Positions 28,772-37,210 of a stretch of DNA of 64,000 nucleotides are shown here, in pieces. This DNA is from Kribbella jiaozuonensis (GTDB taxonomy: Bacteria; Actinomycetota; Actinomycetes; Propionibacteriales; Kribbellaceae). A program made the translations under genes and the position numbers. Position 1 is the first letter of the stretch; each line of letters begins with the position of its first letter. Location: positions 310,001 to 374,000 of the forward strand of contig NZ_SZPZ01000006.1 in NCBI RefSeq assembly GCF_005233875.1. Reading direction: 5' to 3'. Under the pieces are notes generated by a model, which was not told the origin of the DNA, did no database searches, and saw nothing but the letters and a program-made list of their open reading frames with translations.

Positions 28772-30028
28772 ATGCAACTCACCGACGGTGCGCACCACCC
28801 CGTCGTCGTGATCGGCGGCGGCCAGGCGGGCCTCGCGACCAGTTGGCAGTTGTCCCGGCACGGCGTGGATCACGTTGTCCTGGAGGCAGATCGCGTCGGT
28901 GCCGAGTGGCGGAACCGCCGCTGGGACTCGTTCTGCCTGGTCACCCCGAACTGGCAATGCCGTCTACCGGGCTTCCCGTACGACGGTGCCGATCCGGACG
29001 GCTTCATGGTCCGCGACGAGATCGTCGACTACCTGGAGAACTACCGCCAGGCGTTCGATGTGCCGATCGTCGAGGGCGTTCGGGCGACCCGGCTCGACGC
29101 CGGGTTCCGCATCGTCACCACGGCCGGGACGATCACAGCCGGCCAGGTAGTGGTCGCGACCGGTCCGTACCAGTTGCCGAAGATCCCGCGACTGGCTGAG
29201 CGGCTCCCGGTCGAGCAGTTGCATTCCTCGCAGTACAAGCGTCCTGAGCAATTGCCCGACGGTGACGTCGTCGTGGTCGGCACCGGGCAGTCCGGGTGCC
29301 AGATCGCCGAGGACCTGCACCTGGCCGGGCGGACGGTCCATCTCGCGACCGGTAGTGCGCCGCGGGTGGCGCGGTTCTACCGCGGGCTTGACGTGGTCAC
29401 CTGGCTGGACCGGATGGGCTACTACCGCAAGGGGATCGAGGAGTTCGACGATGCGGACGCGGTCCGGCTGCGGGCGAACCATTACGTCACCGGTCGCGAC
29501 GGCGGCCGGGACATCGACCTGCGGAAGTTCGCCCTGGAAGGGATGCGGCTCTACGGTCGTCTGATCGACGCGGACCGCGACACGCTGCGCTTCGCCGACG
29601 ACCTGAAGCGGAACCTCGACCACGCCGATGCCGTGTCCGAAGGCATCAAGGACTCGATCGACGCGTACATCGCCGCCGAGCGAATCGACGCTCCCGAGGA
29701 AGCGCGCTACAAGCCCGTCTGGCACCCGGACACGGCACCGGAAACCCTTTCTCTGCAAGGGATCGGGGCGGTCATCTGGAGCACCGGGTTCCGGCGGGAC
29801 GACTCGTGGATCCGGGTGCCGGTCTTCGACGGCCAGGGCTATCCGACCCACCGGCGCGGGGTGACGAACGTCCCCGGCCTGTACTTCATCGGTCTGCCCT
29901 GGCAACACACCTGGGGCTCGGGTCGCTTCGGCGGGGTTGCGGACGATGCGCAGTACGTCGCCGAGCGGATCGTCGAGCAGCGGGCCGGCGTCCACTGGAT
30001 CGCGGGCCTGCATCGGACGGTGGCCTGA
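28772..30028 (+). CDS. MSMEG_0569-family flavin-dependent oxidoreductase (Nit1 cluster)
   Basis: A 418-residue FAD/NAD(P)H enzyme. The FAD loop GGGQAGLATSWQLSRHG is at residues 13-29 and the second dinucleotide loop GTGQSGCQIAEDLHLAG lies near 170. WRNRRWDSFCLVTPNWQCRLPG and GLYFIGLPWQHTWGSGRFGG, quoted separately, are characteristic of the flavin monooxygenase-like group seen in Nit1 clusters (NitH type). It probably oxidises an N-containing intermediate or product. It is the first gene of an eight-gene run with overlapping or near-touching ends. The substrate is not established. Confidence 0.85.
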   Translation: MQLTDGAHHPVVVIGGGQAGLATSWQLSRHGVDHVVLEADRVGAEWRNRRWDSFCLVTPNWQCRLPGFPYDGADPDGFMVRDEIVDYLENYRQAFDVPIVEGVRATRLDAGFRIVTTAGTITAGQVVVATGPYQLPKIPRLAERLPVEQLHSSQYKRPEQLPDGDVVVVGTGQSGCQIAEDLHLAGRTVHLATGSAPRVARFYRGLDVVTWLDRMGYYRKGIEEFDDADAVRLRANHYVTGRDGGRDIDLRKFALEGMRLYGRLIDADRDTLRFADDLKRNLDHADAVSEGIKDSIDAYIAAERIDAPEEARYKPVWHPDTAPETLSLQGIGAVIWSTGFRRDDSWIRVPVFDGQGYPTHRRGVTNVPGLYFIGLPWQHTWGSGRFGGVADDAQYVAERIVEQRAGVHWIAGLHRTVA

Positions 30029-30029
30029 C

Positions 30030-30848
30030 ATGTACGTGTGTGACGCCCACCGCCATCTCGGCGTACTCCCGGCCTACCCCTTCTACGGCGGGCCTCCGGT
30101 CAACCCCGACATCACGGCGCGCGCGACGATCGACGAGTTGATCGCGGACCTCGACGCCGAGCGGACGGACCGGGCGCTGGTGATCCCCAACTACGGCGTA
30201 CCGGATGTCGCCGTCTCGTTCGGGTTCAACGAGCTCGTGGTCGAGGCAGCCGCCCGGGACGACCGGATCCGCGCCGGCCTCTGGGTCTCGCCTCGGCCGC
30301 AGGATGCCGAGTTGACCGCGAAGGCGCTCACACTGGCGACGGAGCCCGGCGTACGGGTGCTCAAGCTGAGCTTCCTGCTCGGCGGCCATCCGACCGACGA
30401 CGCCGTACGTCCTCAGCTGGACGAGATCTTCGCGACCGCGCGTACGCACGGGCTCGTCGTTCACGTGCACACCTCACCCGGCGCCGCGTCCGACATCGAC
30501 CACATCGGTCACCTGGTCGAGACGTACGCCGACGCCGTACCGCTGCATCTGGTCCATTTCGGTGGCGGGATGAGCGGTCATATCAAGCTGATCGGCTCCC
30601 GGTTCTTCGACTGGATCGAATCCGGTAAGCAGGTCTACACCGATCTGTCCTGGGCGATCGGCTTCGCCCCGGGCTGGCTGGCCGCCGAGATCGAGCGCCG
30701 CGGCATCGGTCACGACCGGGTGCTGTTCGCCAGCGACCAGCCCTGGGGCGACCACGCCGGCGAGCTCGCCCGGATGCGCGCCGCGATGGGCGACGGCGAA
30801 CTCGCCGACCAGGTTTTCCACCGCACCTTCTCCCACCTGTACGACTGA
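30030..30848 (+). CDS. Amidohydrolase-2-like metal-dependent hydrolase in the Nit1 operon
   Basis: A 272-residue TIM-barrel protein. DAHRHLG at residues 5-11 has the HxH metal motif, VVHVHTSPG near 150 supplies the strand-5 His, HLVHFGGGMSG near 180 the strand-6 His, and FASDQPWGD near 235 the catalytic Asp. This matches the amidohydrolase_2 group of hydrolases and decarboxylases. It begins one base after the flavoprotein stop. Nit1 clusters that I know of do not always contain it, so it may tailor the product in this lineage. The start ATG at 30030 gives the motif-proximal N terminus expected. Confidence 0.8.
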   Translation: MYVCDAHRHLGVLPAYPFYGGPPVNPDITARATIDELIADLDAERTDRALVIPNYGVPDVAVSFGFNELVVEAAARDDRIRAGLWVSPRPQDAELTAKALTLATEPGVRVLKLSFLLGGHPTDDAVRPQLDEIFATARTHGLVVHVHTSPGAASDIDHIGHLVETYADAVPLHLVHFGGGMSGHIKLIGSRFFDWIESGKQVYTDLSWAIGFAPGWLAAEIERRGIGHDRVLFASDQPWGDHAGELARMRAAMGDGELADQVFHRTFSHLYD

Positions 30849-30864
30849 TCAAGGAGCAAACGAG

Positions 30865-31386
30865 ATGCCCGAAACCGCCGAACTGACCGACCTCGAGACC
30901 AAGAGCCTGGGCGAGATCCCGCACCCGTCGCTGCCGCAGGGCTCCAGCATCTACGGCGGCACCAAGGTGTTCCCGGACTACCAGGCCGAGGACGGCGAGA
31001 CCTACTTCACGCTGGTGCACGGCATCGCGCACGAGTCCTCGGTGAGCTTCGTCGCGATCCTGCAGGCGACCCGGGCGCAGCGGAAGGGGTTCGAGTCCGC
31101 GATCTACTTCTACGGCCCGGGTTCGCTGAACTGCCTGGCCACGCGTGGGTTCCCGACCACCGGCAACTCGGCCTTCCCCGGCGAGCACAACATCAACGAG
31201 TCGCTGAAGACGTTCATCGCCGAGGGCGGCAAGGTGTACTGCTGCCGGTTCGGCCTGTCGCTGCACGGTGCCCGCGAGGAGGACCTGATCGAGGGTGTCA
31301 TCCCGACCCACCCGCTGGACGTGCAGGACGCGCTGATCCACTACGCCCGCAAGGGCGCCATCATCAACTCGACCTACATGTTCTGA
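30865..31386 (+). CDS. MSMEG_0572/Sll0783-family nitrogen-starvation response protein
   Basis: A 173-residue soluble protein. It has LGEIPHPSLPQGSSIYGGTKVFPDY at the front, FYGPGSLNCLATRGFPTTGN in the middle and KVYCCRFGLSLHGAREEDLIEGVIP later, each part a conserved block in this family. The family is strongly induced by nitrogen starvation in cyanobacteria and mycobacteria. It has a DsrE-like flavour, with the repeated Cys pair KVYCCRFG possibly functional. An AAGGAGC site precedes the ATG. Biochemical role is unknown. Confidence 0.88.
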   Translation: MPETAELTDLETKSLGEIPHPSLPQGSSIYGGTKVFPDYQAEDGETYFTLVHGIAHESSVSFVAILQATRAQRKGFESAIYFYGPGSLNCLATRGFPTTGNSAFPGEHNINESLKTFIAEGGKVYCCRFGLSLHGAREEDLIEGVIPTHPLDVQDALIHYARKGAIINSTYMF

Positions 31387-31397
31387 GGCGGTCGACC

Positions 31398-32468
31398 ATG
31401 AGCGTTGGCACCGAGGAAGCCTTGGCCGTCCGGGCCGAGATGGCCGTGTACGGCGTGCAGGTGGACGCACCCGTCCGTCGCAGCAAGGGCGCCGGGCCGA
31501 GCGACGACGGGCACCTGGTCGTCGACGGTGCCAACGCCACCCTCCCGATCGTTGCCGATAGCCCCTATCAGGTCCGGGACGGCGGGGTGTTTCGTGACGG
31601 GGTGAGTCTGGGGTTGTCGGTCGAGCCGGTGCGACGGCCGCGGTTCTACGACCTGACGACGGCGGACGGGGTTCCGTACCGGCAGATCGCGTTGCTGCAT
31701 GGGAAGGATGTGCTGGCTACTACGGTCGTTCAGACCTGCATTCGGTACGACGAGTCCACGCGTTGCCGGTTCTGCTCGATCGAGGAGTCGCTGCGGGCCG
31801 GGGCGACGATCGCGGCGAAGACACCTGCGCAGTTGGCCGAGGTCGCTGAGGCTGCGGTGCGGCTGGATGGCGTTACGCAGATGGTTATGACGACGGGTAC
31901 GACGACCGGGCGGGATCGAGGTGCGCGGAATCTGGTGCGGTCGGTGAAGGCTGTGCTGGATGCCGTGCCGGGGTTGCCGATCCAGGTGCAGATCGAGCCG
32001 CCGGGTGATCTGTCCGTGTTGGCCGAGTTGCGTGAGGCGGGGGCGACGTCGATCGGGATCCATGTCGAGTCGCTGGATGACGACGTACGACGGAAGTGGA
32101 TGCCGGGGAAGTCGACGGTCAGCATGGCGGAGTACGAGGCGGCTTGGGACGAGGCTGTCCGGGTGTTCGGGCGGAACCGGGTGTCGACGTACCTGCTGAT
32201 CGGGATGGGGGAGGACCCGGACGAGCTGGTCGCCGGGGCTGGGCGGCTGATCGAGCGCGGGGTGTACCCGTTCGTCGTACCGCTGCGGCCGATGCTGGGG
32301 ACGCTTGCTCGGGCTGATGGGGTGACGGCGCCGGATCCTGCCGTGGTCCGTGACGTCACAGCCCGCGTCGCTGCGCTGCTAGCTGCGGCCGACATGCGAG
32401 GTGCCGACCAGGGCGCCGGTTGTGCTGCCTGCGGTGCCTGCAGTTTGTTGTCGGCGGCCGGTTCATGA
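31398..32468 (+). CDS. MSMEG_0568-family radical SAM protein (Nit1 cluster)
   Basis: A 356-residue radical SAM enzyme. The cluster motif is C-x8-C-x2-C (CIRYDESTRCRFC, residues about 115-127), longer between the first two Cys than the classic CxxxCxxC and typical of this family. MTTGTTTGRDRGARN is the SAM GGE-like strand region. The C terminus ends GCAACGACSLLS, a Cys-rich tail that may hold a second Fe-S cluster. In Nit1C the counterpart is NitD. The reaction is unknown. Its last bases overlap the next start as ATGA. Confidence 0.88.
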   Translation: MSVGTEEALAVRAEMAVYGVQVDAPVRRSKGAGPSDDGHLVVDGANATLPIVADSPYQVRDGGVFRDGVSLGLSVEPVRRPRFYDLTTADGVPYRQIALLHGKDVLATTVVQTCIRYDESTRCRFCSIEESLRAGATIAAKTPAQLAEVAEAAVRLDGVTQMVMTTGTTTGRDRGARNLVRSVKAVLDAVPGLPIQVQIEPPGDLSVLAELREAGATSIGIHVESLDDDVRRKWMPGKSTVSMAEYEAAWDEAVRVFGRNRVSTYLLIGMGEDPDELVAGAGRLIERGVYPFVVPLRPMLGTLARADGVTAPDPAVVRDVTARVAALLAAADMRGADQGAGCAACGACSLLSAAGS

Positions 32469-33892
32469 GTACGACGGTGATCCAAACCGCCGGCGTGATG
32501 CGAGCAGCCGACGTCCGCGCCCTGCTGGGTGACCCGCCACCCCCCTTCCTGATCGAGGAGGCGGACACCACCGCTCGTCGCGCCTACTACCGCTTACGCC
32601 ACGAAGCCTTCGTCGACCACCAAGGTCTGTTCCAAAGCACCGACCTCGACGACCGCGACGCCGACCCGCGCACGATCGTCCTCGTCGCCCGCACACCCGA
32701 CGGCACAGTAATCGGCGGCGTCCGCCTGGGCCCAGCAACACCCGGCCCAGACATCGGCTGGTGGCAGGGCGGCCGCCTGGTCGTCGCAGGCAGCCGAGCG
32801 CCAGGGCAGGCGAGCGGCGCCCCCTCCATCCCCACCAAGCTGGCTGGGGTGGGAGCCGCCTTGGTGCGAGCTGCTTGTGCTCGGGCTGAGGCGGAGGGCG
32901 CGCTGCGGTTTGACGCGACTGTGCAGCTTGGGACTCAGCGGTTCTTTGCGCGGCTTGGGTGGGAGACCGTTCGGCCGGTGACGGTTGCGAGTACGCCGCA
33001 TGTGTTGATGCGGTGGCCGATCGGGCGGATTGCCAGGCTTGTGGTGGCGACCAAGAGTGGGCTCGGTCCTTTGCTGCAAGGGATCGGGCCGAATGGGTAC
33101 GTCGGCGACGACGGTGCGCCGGTGCCGGGCAGTGAGCTTGTTGCGGCGTGTGATGCGATCCTGCCGGCGATGGTCGAGCGGGATCCGGAGTGGGCCGGCT
33201 GGTGTTCGGTCCTGGTGAACGTCAACGATCTGGCCGCGATGGGTGCTGTGCCGGTCGGCCTGCTGGATGCGCTCGGCGCCCGCGACGCTGCCGCCGCCGC
33301 GCGCGTTCTGACTGGGCTCAAGCGAGCCTCCGCCGCCTTCGGCGTACCGATTCTCGGTGGGCACACGCAACTCGGCGTACCGGCGGCTCTGAGTGTGACC
33401 GCGTTCGGCCGGACCGCGCACTCGGTGCCCGGTGGCGGCGGACGTCCGGGCGAGCAGGTCCGGTTGACGGCCGATCTCGGCGGCGGCTGGCGACCCGGGT
33501 ACGCCAGCCGCCAATGGGACTCGTCCAGCCATCGCACCCCGGACGAACTGCACGCCATGGTGACTGCCGTAGGCCGCGCGCGCCCGTCGGCGGCGAAGGA
33601 CGTCTCGATGGCCGGAGTCGTCGGCACGCTCGGGATGCTCGCCGAGGCCTCCGGCTGCGCGGCGGTCCTCGACGTCGCCGCCGTACCGAAACCGGAGGCG
33701 GCATCGATGGGGGACTGGCTGACCTGCTTCCCCGGTTTCGCGATGCTGACCACCGGTCCGATCGACGCAGGCCCGGCGACAAGCGCCGTGTGCGGCGAGC
33801 TGACCACCGGACAAGGCGTCGTACTGCGCTGGCCGGACGGCGAGGTCACCGAGGCGCTGGCCGCCGGAGTGACCGGGATGGGAGCAGCATGA
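32465..33892 (+). CDS. Fused GNAT acetyltransferase-AIR synthase-like protein (MSMEG_0567/Sll0786 family)
   Basis: A 475-residue two-domain protein. Residues 1-185 are a GNAT-like domain (YYRLRHEAFVDHQGLF, then VGAALVRAACARAEAEGALRF as motif A). Residues 195-475 are an AIR-synthase/PurM-like ATP-binding domain (LVNVNDLAAMGAVPVGLLDALG, GVPILGGHTQLGVPAALSVTA, AKDVSMAGVVGTLGMLAEASG, quoted in parts). In proteobacterial Nit1C these two functions are separate genes (NitE and NitF); here they are one polypeptide, as in mycobacteria. ATGA overlaps couple it to both neighbours. An ATP-dependent activation step is likely. Confidence 0.87.
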   Translation: MSTTVIQTAGVMRAADVRALLGDPPPPFLIEEADTTARRAYYRLRHEAFVDHQGLFQSTDLDDRDADPRTIVLVARTPDGTVIGGVRLGPATPGPDIGWWQGGRLVVAGSRAPGQASGAPSIPTKLAGVGAALVRAACARAEAEGALRFDATVQLGTQRFFARLGWETVRPVTVASTPHVLMRWPIGRIARLVVATKSGLGPLLQGIGPNGYVGDDGAPVPGSELVAACDAILPAMVERDPEWAGWCSVLVNVNDLAAMGAVPVGLLDALGARDAAAAARVLTGLKRASAAFGVPILGGHTQLGVPAALSVTAFGRTAHSVPGGGGRPGEQVRLTADLGGGWRPGYASRQWDSSSHRTPDELHAMVTAVGRARPSAAKDVSMAGVVGTLGMLAEASGCAAVLDVAAVPKPEAASMGDWLTCFPGFAMLTTGPIDAGPATSAVCGELTTGQGVVLRWPDGEVTEALAAGVTGMGAA

Positions 33893-34716
33893 CGCTCAGA
33901 ATGGCGGCCGTGGCCGCGAACTTCGACCGCGACCTCGAAGCCGACTTCGTGCGGGTGGAGCAGCTGATCAACCAGGCCCGCGCGGCCGGCGTGAAACTGC
34001 TCGCGCTCCCCGAAGGCGCGCTCGGCGGGTACCTGCTCAGCCTCGACGGCACCGCGGAGCCGCCGCCCGCGTTCACCACCGTCGGCCCCGAGATCGCCCG
34101 CCTGGCCAAGCTCGCAGGCGACCTGGTCGTCACCGCCGGGTACGCCGAGGCAGTCGACGGACTGATCTACAACAGCGCCGTCTGCGTCACCGGTGACGGC
34201 GTACTCGGACATCACCGCAAAGTGCATCAGCCGTTGCACGAGGACGCGCATTTCGCGGCCGGCGACCGGTTCGAGGCGTTCGATACACCGGTCGGGCGGC
34301 TGGGGATGATGATCTGTTACGACAAGGCGTTTCCGGAGGCGGCGCGGACGCTCGCCCTCGACGGCGCGCAGATCATCGTCTGCGTGTCGGCCTGGCCGGG
34401 TGCGCGGACGAACCCGGACCCGGACCTCGCGAAGGATCGTTGGAAGCGGCGGTTCGATCTGTTCGACCGGGCTCGGGCGCTGGAGAACCAGGTGGTCTGG
34501 GTGTCGGCGAACCAGTCCGGCACGTTCGGTTCACTGCGGTTCGTGGCGAGCGCCAAGGTGGTCGACCCCGGCGGCGAGGTCCTGGCGGACACCGGGGTGG
34601 TCGAGGGGATGGCGATCGCCGAACTGGACGTCGAGCAGGCGCTGGAGCTGGCCCGCCGGTCGATGGGACATCTGCGCGATCGCAGGCCGGAGGCCTACGA
34701 GCTGGCATGGGTCTGA
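33889..34716 (+). CDS. Nit1-type carbon-nitrogen hydrolase (nitrilase family), catalytically complete
   Basis: A 275-residue nitrilase-superfamily enzyme. The catalytic triad is intact: Glu42 in ALPEGALGGY, Lys111 in HRKVHQP and Cys143 in MMICYDKAFPEAAR. It hydrolyses or transfers to a nitrile or amide bond. In Pseudomonas the Nit1C cluster with its nitrilase is reported as needed for cyanide use. It starts inside the end of the GNAT-AIRS gene (ATGA) and overlaps the start of a second nitrilase paralogue by 10 bases. Homology of the two is obvious (both have VTGDGVLG then HRKVHQP). Confidence 0.9.
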   Translation: MTLRMAAVAANFDRDLEADFVRVEQLINQARAAGVKLLALPEGALGGYLLSLDGTAEPPPAFTTVGPEIARLAKLAGDLVVTAGYAEAVDGLIYNSAVCVTGDGVLGHHRKVHQPLHEDAHFAAGDRFEAFDTPVGRLGMMICYDKAFPEAARTLALDGAQIIVCVSAWPGARTNPDPDLAKDRWKRRFDLFDRARALENQVVWVSANQSGTFGSLRFVASAKVVDPGGEVLADTGVVEGMAIAELDVEQALELARRSMGHLRDRRPEAYELAWV

Positions 34717-35525
34717 AGATCGGAGCGGTCGCTGCAGGGTTCACCCGGGACCTGGAGTTCGACCTGTCCCGGGTCGAGGCGCTGATCCGGCACGGGCGGC
34801 GCGAGGAGGTCCAGCTGCTCGTGCTGCCGGATGCGGTGCTCGGCGGGTACCTCAACGACCTGAGCAATCCGACGTACGACGATCTCCCGCCTGCGCTCAC
34901 GCTCGACGATCCGCTGATCTCCAAGGTGATCGCGATGGCCGGCGAGATGGTGGTCTGCTTCGGCTTCTGCGAGGCGGACGGGCCGGACCGCTTCAACACC
35001 GCGCTGTGCGTCACCGGTGACGGCGTCCTCGGCCGGCATCGCAAGGTGCACCAGCCGCCGGGCGAACGCACGATCTATGCCGCAGGCAACGAGTTCACCG
35101 GGTTCGACACCCCGGTCGGCCGGATCGGGATGATGATCGACTACGACAAGACCTTCCCGGAGGCGGCCCGGGCGCTCGCCGTCGACGGCGCCGACGTGAT
35201 CGCGTGCCTGTGCGCGTGGCCGACCAGCATCACCAACCGGGCCGCGCGGATGAACGAGGACCGGCAGTCGCGGTTGTTCGACCTGTACGACCGGTCCCGC
35301 GCGGCCGAGAACCAGGTCGTGCTGGTCTCGTCGAACCTCACCGGATCGATCGGCGGGCTGCGGTTCCTCGGCCAGTCGAAGGTGGTCGGTCCGGGTGGCG
35401 ACATCGTCGCCCGGACCTGGTCGAAGGCCGGGATCGCGATCGCGGAGGTCGACGTACGCGCCGAGCTCGAGACCGCCCGCCGGGTGCTGCACCATCTCGG
35501 CGAACGCCGTCCGGAGGTGTACTGA
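34707..35525 (+). CDS. Second nitrilase-family paralogue with both Glu and Cys of the triad replaced by Asp
   Basis: A 272-residue protein clearly descended from the same family as the preceding gene (same fold order, VLGGY, VTGDGVLGRHRKVHQP, VGRIGMMIDYDKTFPEAAR in pieces). The catalytic Glu is Asp42 (codon GAT at 34830-34832) and the catalytic Cys is Asp145 (codon GAC at 35139-35141); Lys113 remains. Without a nucleophilic thiol it should not be a nitrilase. No stop or frameshift is seen and the reading frame is well kept, so a pseudoenzyme that pairs with or regulates the active paralogue, or an altered chemistry, is more likely than decay. It overlaps both neighbours. Confidence 0.85.
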   Translation: MGLKIGAVAAGFTRDLEFDLSRVEALIRHGRREEVQLLVLPDAVLGGYLNDLSNPTYDDLPPALTLDDPLISKVIAMAGEMVVCFGFCEADGPDRFNTALCVTGDGVLGRHRKVHQPPGERTIYAAGNEFTGFDTPVGRIGMMIDYDKTFPEAARALAVDGADVIACLCAWPTSITNRAARMNEDRQSRLFDLYDRSRAAENQVVLVSSNLTGSIGGLRFLGQSKVVGPGGDIVARTWSKAGIAIAEVDVRAELETARRVLHHLGERRPEVY

Positions 35526-36742
35526 TGCGGATCGCGCTCCTCAGCTACTCGACCAAACCGCGCGGCGGTGTCGTGCACACGCTCTACCTGGCGGAGGCGC
35601 TGGCGGCGGCCGGCGCTGATGTGACCGTTTGGTCGCTCGCGCGTGGTGGCGACGAGGGCTTCTTCCGGCCGGTCGATCCGCGGGTGCGGTTGTCGCTGGT
35701 CCCGTTTCCCGATCGGCCCGGCGAAGGGGTGGGTGAGCGCATCCTGCGGTCGATTGCTGTACTACGTGACGCGTTCGACGGATCGCAGTACGACGTCGTG
35801 CACGCGCAGGACTGCATCAGCGCCAACGCGGCCGGCCGCTGCATCCGGACCGTGCATCACCTCGACCACTTCACCACACCAGAGCTGGCAGCCTGCCACG
35901 AACGCGCGATCGTCGACCCGTACGCCCACGTCTGCGTCTCCGCCGCGGTCGCCGACGAGCTCCTCTCCGGTTGGGGGCTCAAGGCAACAGTAATCCCGAA
36001 CGGCGTAGACGCGACCCGCTTCACAACAGCCGCGTCGGACGCCCCGTCCGCAAAAGCTCGACGAGACGGTTGGCGTAGCCGGCTGGGCCGATACGTGCTG
36101 ACAGTCGGCGGCATCGAGCCCCGCAAAGGCTCACTAGACCTGCTCGAGGCCTATGCCCGCATGACAGCGGCGGGCGCCTCCGGTCGGCTGACGTCGGCTG
36201 AGCCAAGCTCCAGCTCCGCGGCCGCGGCCAGCGGGCTGGCGGAGCGGACCACCGTCGCCGCGGGCGACGACGACCGGCGGCTGCAGTTGGTGATCGCTGG
36301 TGGTGAGACGCTTTTCGACTACCGGTCCTACCGTGCTGCCTGGGACGAGCGGGCCGCTCAGCTCGGTGTGGCGCCCGTCGTGCTCGGGCCTGTTGATGAT
36401 GTCGACCTGCCGGCTCTTGTGGCCGGCGCTGAGGTGTTCGCGTTTCCCTCGGTCAAGGAGGGGTTCGGGCTCGCCCCGCTGGAAGCGCTGGCGGCGGGCG
36501 TCCCGCTCGTCGTCTCGGATCTGCCCGTCTTCCGCGGGATCTTTGGCGACGCTGCGACCTACGCGACCGGTCCGGCCGCGCTCGCACAAGCTCTCCGCGA
36601 CGCGCTGACAGACCGCAGCCGCGCCGACCTCGGTCGCAAGGTCGCCGCGACCTACACCTGGACAGCGGCCGCGGAGGCGCACTTGGACCTCTACGAGCTG
36701 CTGCTCCGGAACACGAACCAGCGAAATGCGCAGTACATGTAA
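35525..36742 (+). CDS. MSMEG_0565-family glycosyltransferase (Nit1 cluster)
   Basis: A 405-residue GT-B, family-4-like glycosyltransferase. It opens IALLSYSTKPRGGVVHTLYLAEAL with the acceptor-domain Gly loop, VIPNGVDATRF begins the donor domain near 155, LTVGGIEPRKG follows, and FPSVKEGFGLAPLEALAAGVP near 310 is the nucleotide-sugar E(x7)E motif. Residues about 215-245 form a Ser/Ala/Thr-rich low-complexity insert between two donor-domain strands that is unlike the family norm. It shares one base with the nitrilase paralogue stop. It probably adds a sugar to the pathway product. Its 3' end overlaps the GtrA gene by 52 bp. Confidence 0.87.
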   Translation: MRIALLSYSTKPRGGVVHTLYLAEALAAAGADVTVWSLARGGDEGFFRPVDPRVRLSLVPFPDRPGEGVGERILRSIAVLRDAFDGSQYDVVHAQDCISANAAGRCIRTVHHLDHFTTPELAACHERAIVDPYAHVCVSAAVADELLSGWGLKATVIPNGVDATRFTTAASDAPSAKARRDGWRSRLGRYVLTVGGIEPRKGSLDLLEAYARMTAAGASGRLTSAEPSSSSAAAASGLAERTTVAAGDDDRRLQLVIAGGETLFDYRSYRAAWDERAAQLGVAPVVLGPVDDVDLPALVAGAEVFAFPSVKEGFGLAPLEALAAGVPLVVSDLPVFRGIFGDAATYATGPAALAQALRDALTDRSRADLGRKVAATYTWTAAAEAHLDLYELLLRNTNQRNAQYM

Positions 36743-37167
36743 ACGCCCTCGCAGGCACCCGCGATCACGCGGCTGAGGTGATACTCGACCCCGAGCGCGC
36801 CCAACCCAGCCCCGACCCCGAGGATCCAGACCAGGTAGTTGACCACGATCACGCCCACGTACTTCGCGACCTGCGGACCGACCTCGCCGTGCGAGCGGAA
36901 GTTCAGCGTGCGATTGAGCACGTAGCTCAGCCCGAACGCAGCGGCGTACGCGAGAGTGATCGCCAGCCAGAGCGGCAGCCGCGCCCACGACCGCAACCCG
37001 GTCAGCAGCGCCAGATCCACGCCGAACGTGAACCCGTTGATCACCACGAATCCGAGCAAGCTGGCCGGAAGCCGCGACAACCCCCACGGCAACCGCCGGA
37101 CCACGGCAGCCATCGCATTCGCGAACGACGCACCCCGCCGCTCGGCAGGTGTCAACACCGTTGTCAC
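36691..37167 (-). CDS. GtrA-like membrane protein
   Basis: A 158-residue protein with four transmembrane helices. The motif FVVINGFTFGVDLALL opens the domain and VLNRTLNFRSHGEVGPQVAKY is the typical GtrA loop with the Asn-Arg-x-x-x-Phe pattern, ending in CAFRWFVFR. GtrA proteins are thought to flip lipid-linked sugars for cell-wall or teichoic-type decoration. It is convergent with the Nit1 glycosyltransferase and probably unrelated to that operon. Confidence 0.85.
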   Translation of the reverse strand: MTTVLTPAERRGASFANAMAAVVRRLPWGLSRLPASLLGFVVINGFTFGVDLALLTGLRSWARLPLWLAITLAYAAAFGLSYVLNRTLNFRSHGEVGPQVAKYVGVIVVNYLVWILGVGAGLGALGVEYHLSRVIAGACEGVYMYCAFRWFVFRSSSS

Positions 37168-37210
37168 AGGCCCCAGTCTGCCAACCGCCCCAAACCCGGC
37201 GGCGCGAGGG

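Noticed and set aside
34707..35525. Second nitrilase as a pseudogene
   Set aside because: There is no frameshift or premature stop, the start and stop overlap both neighbours, and substitutions are limited at structural motifs.
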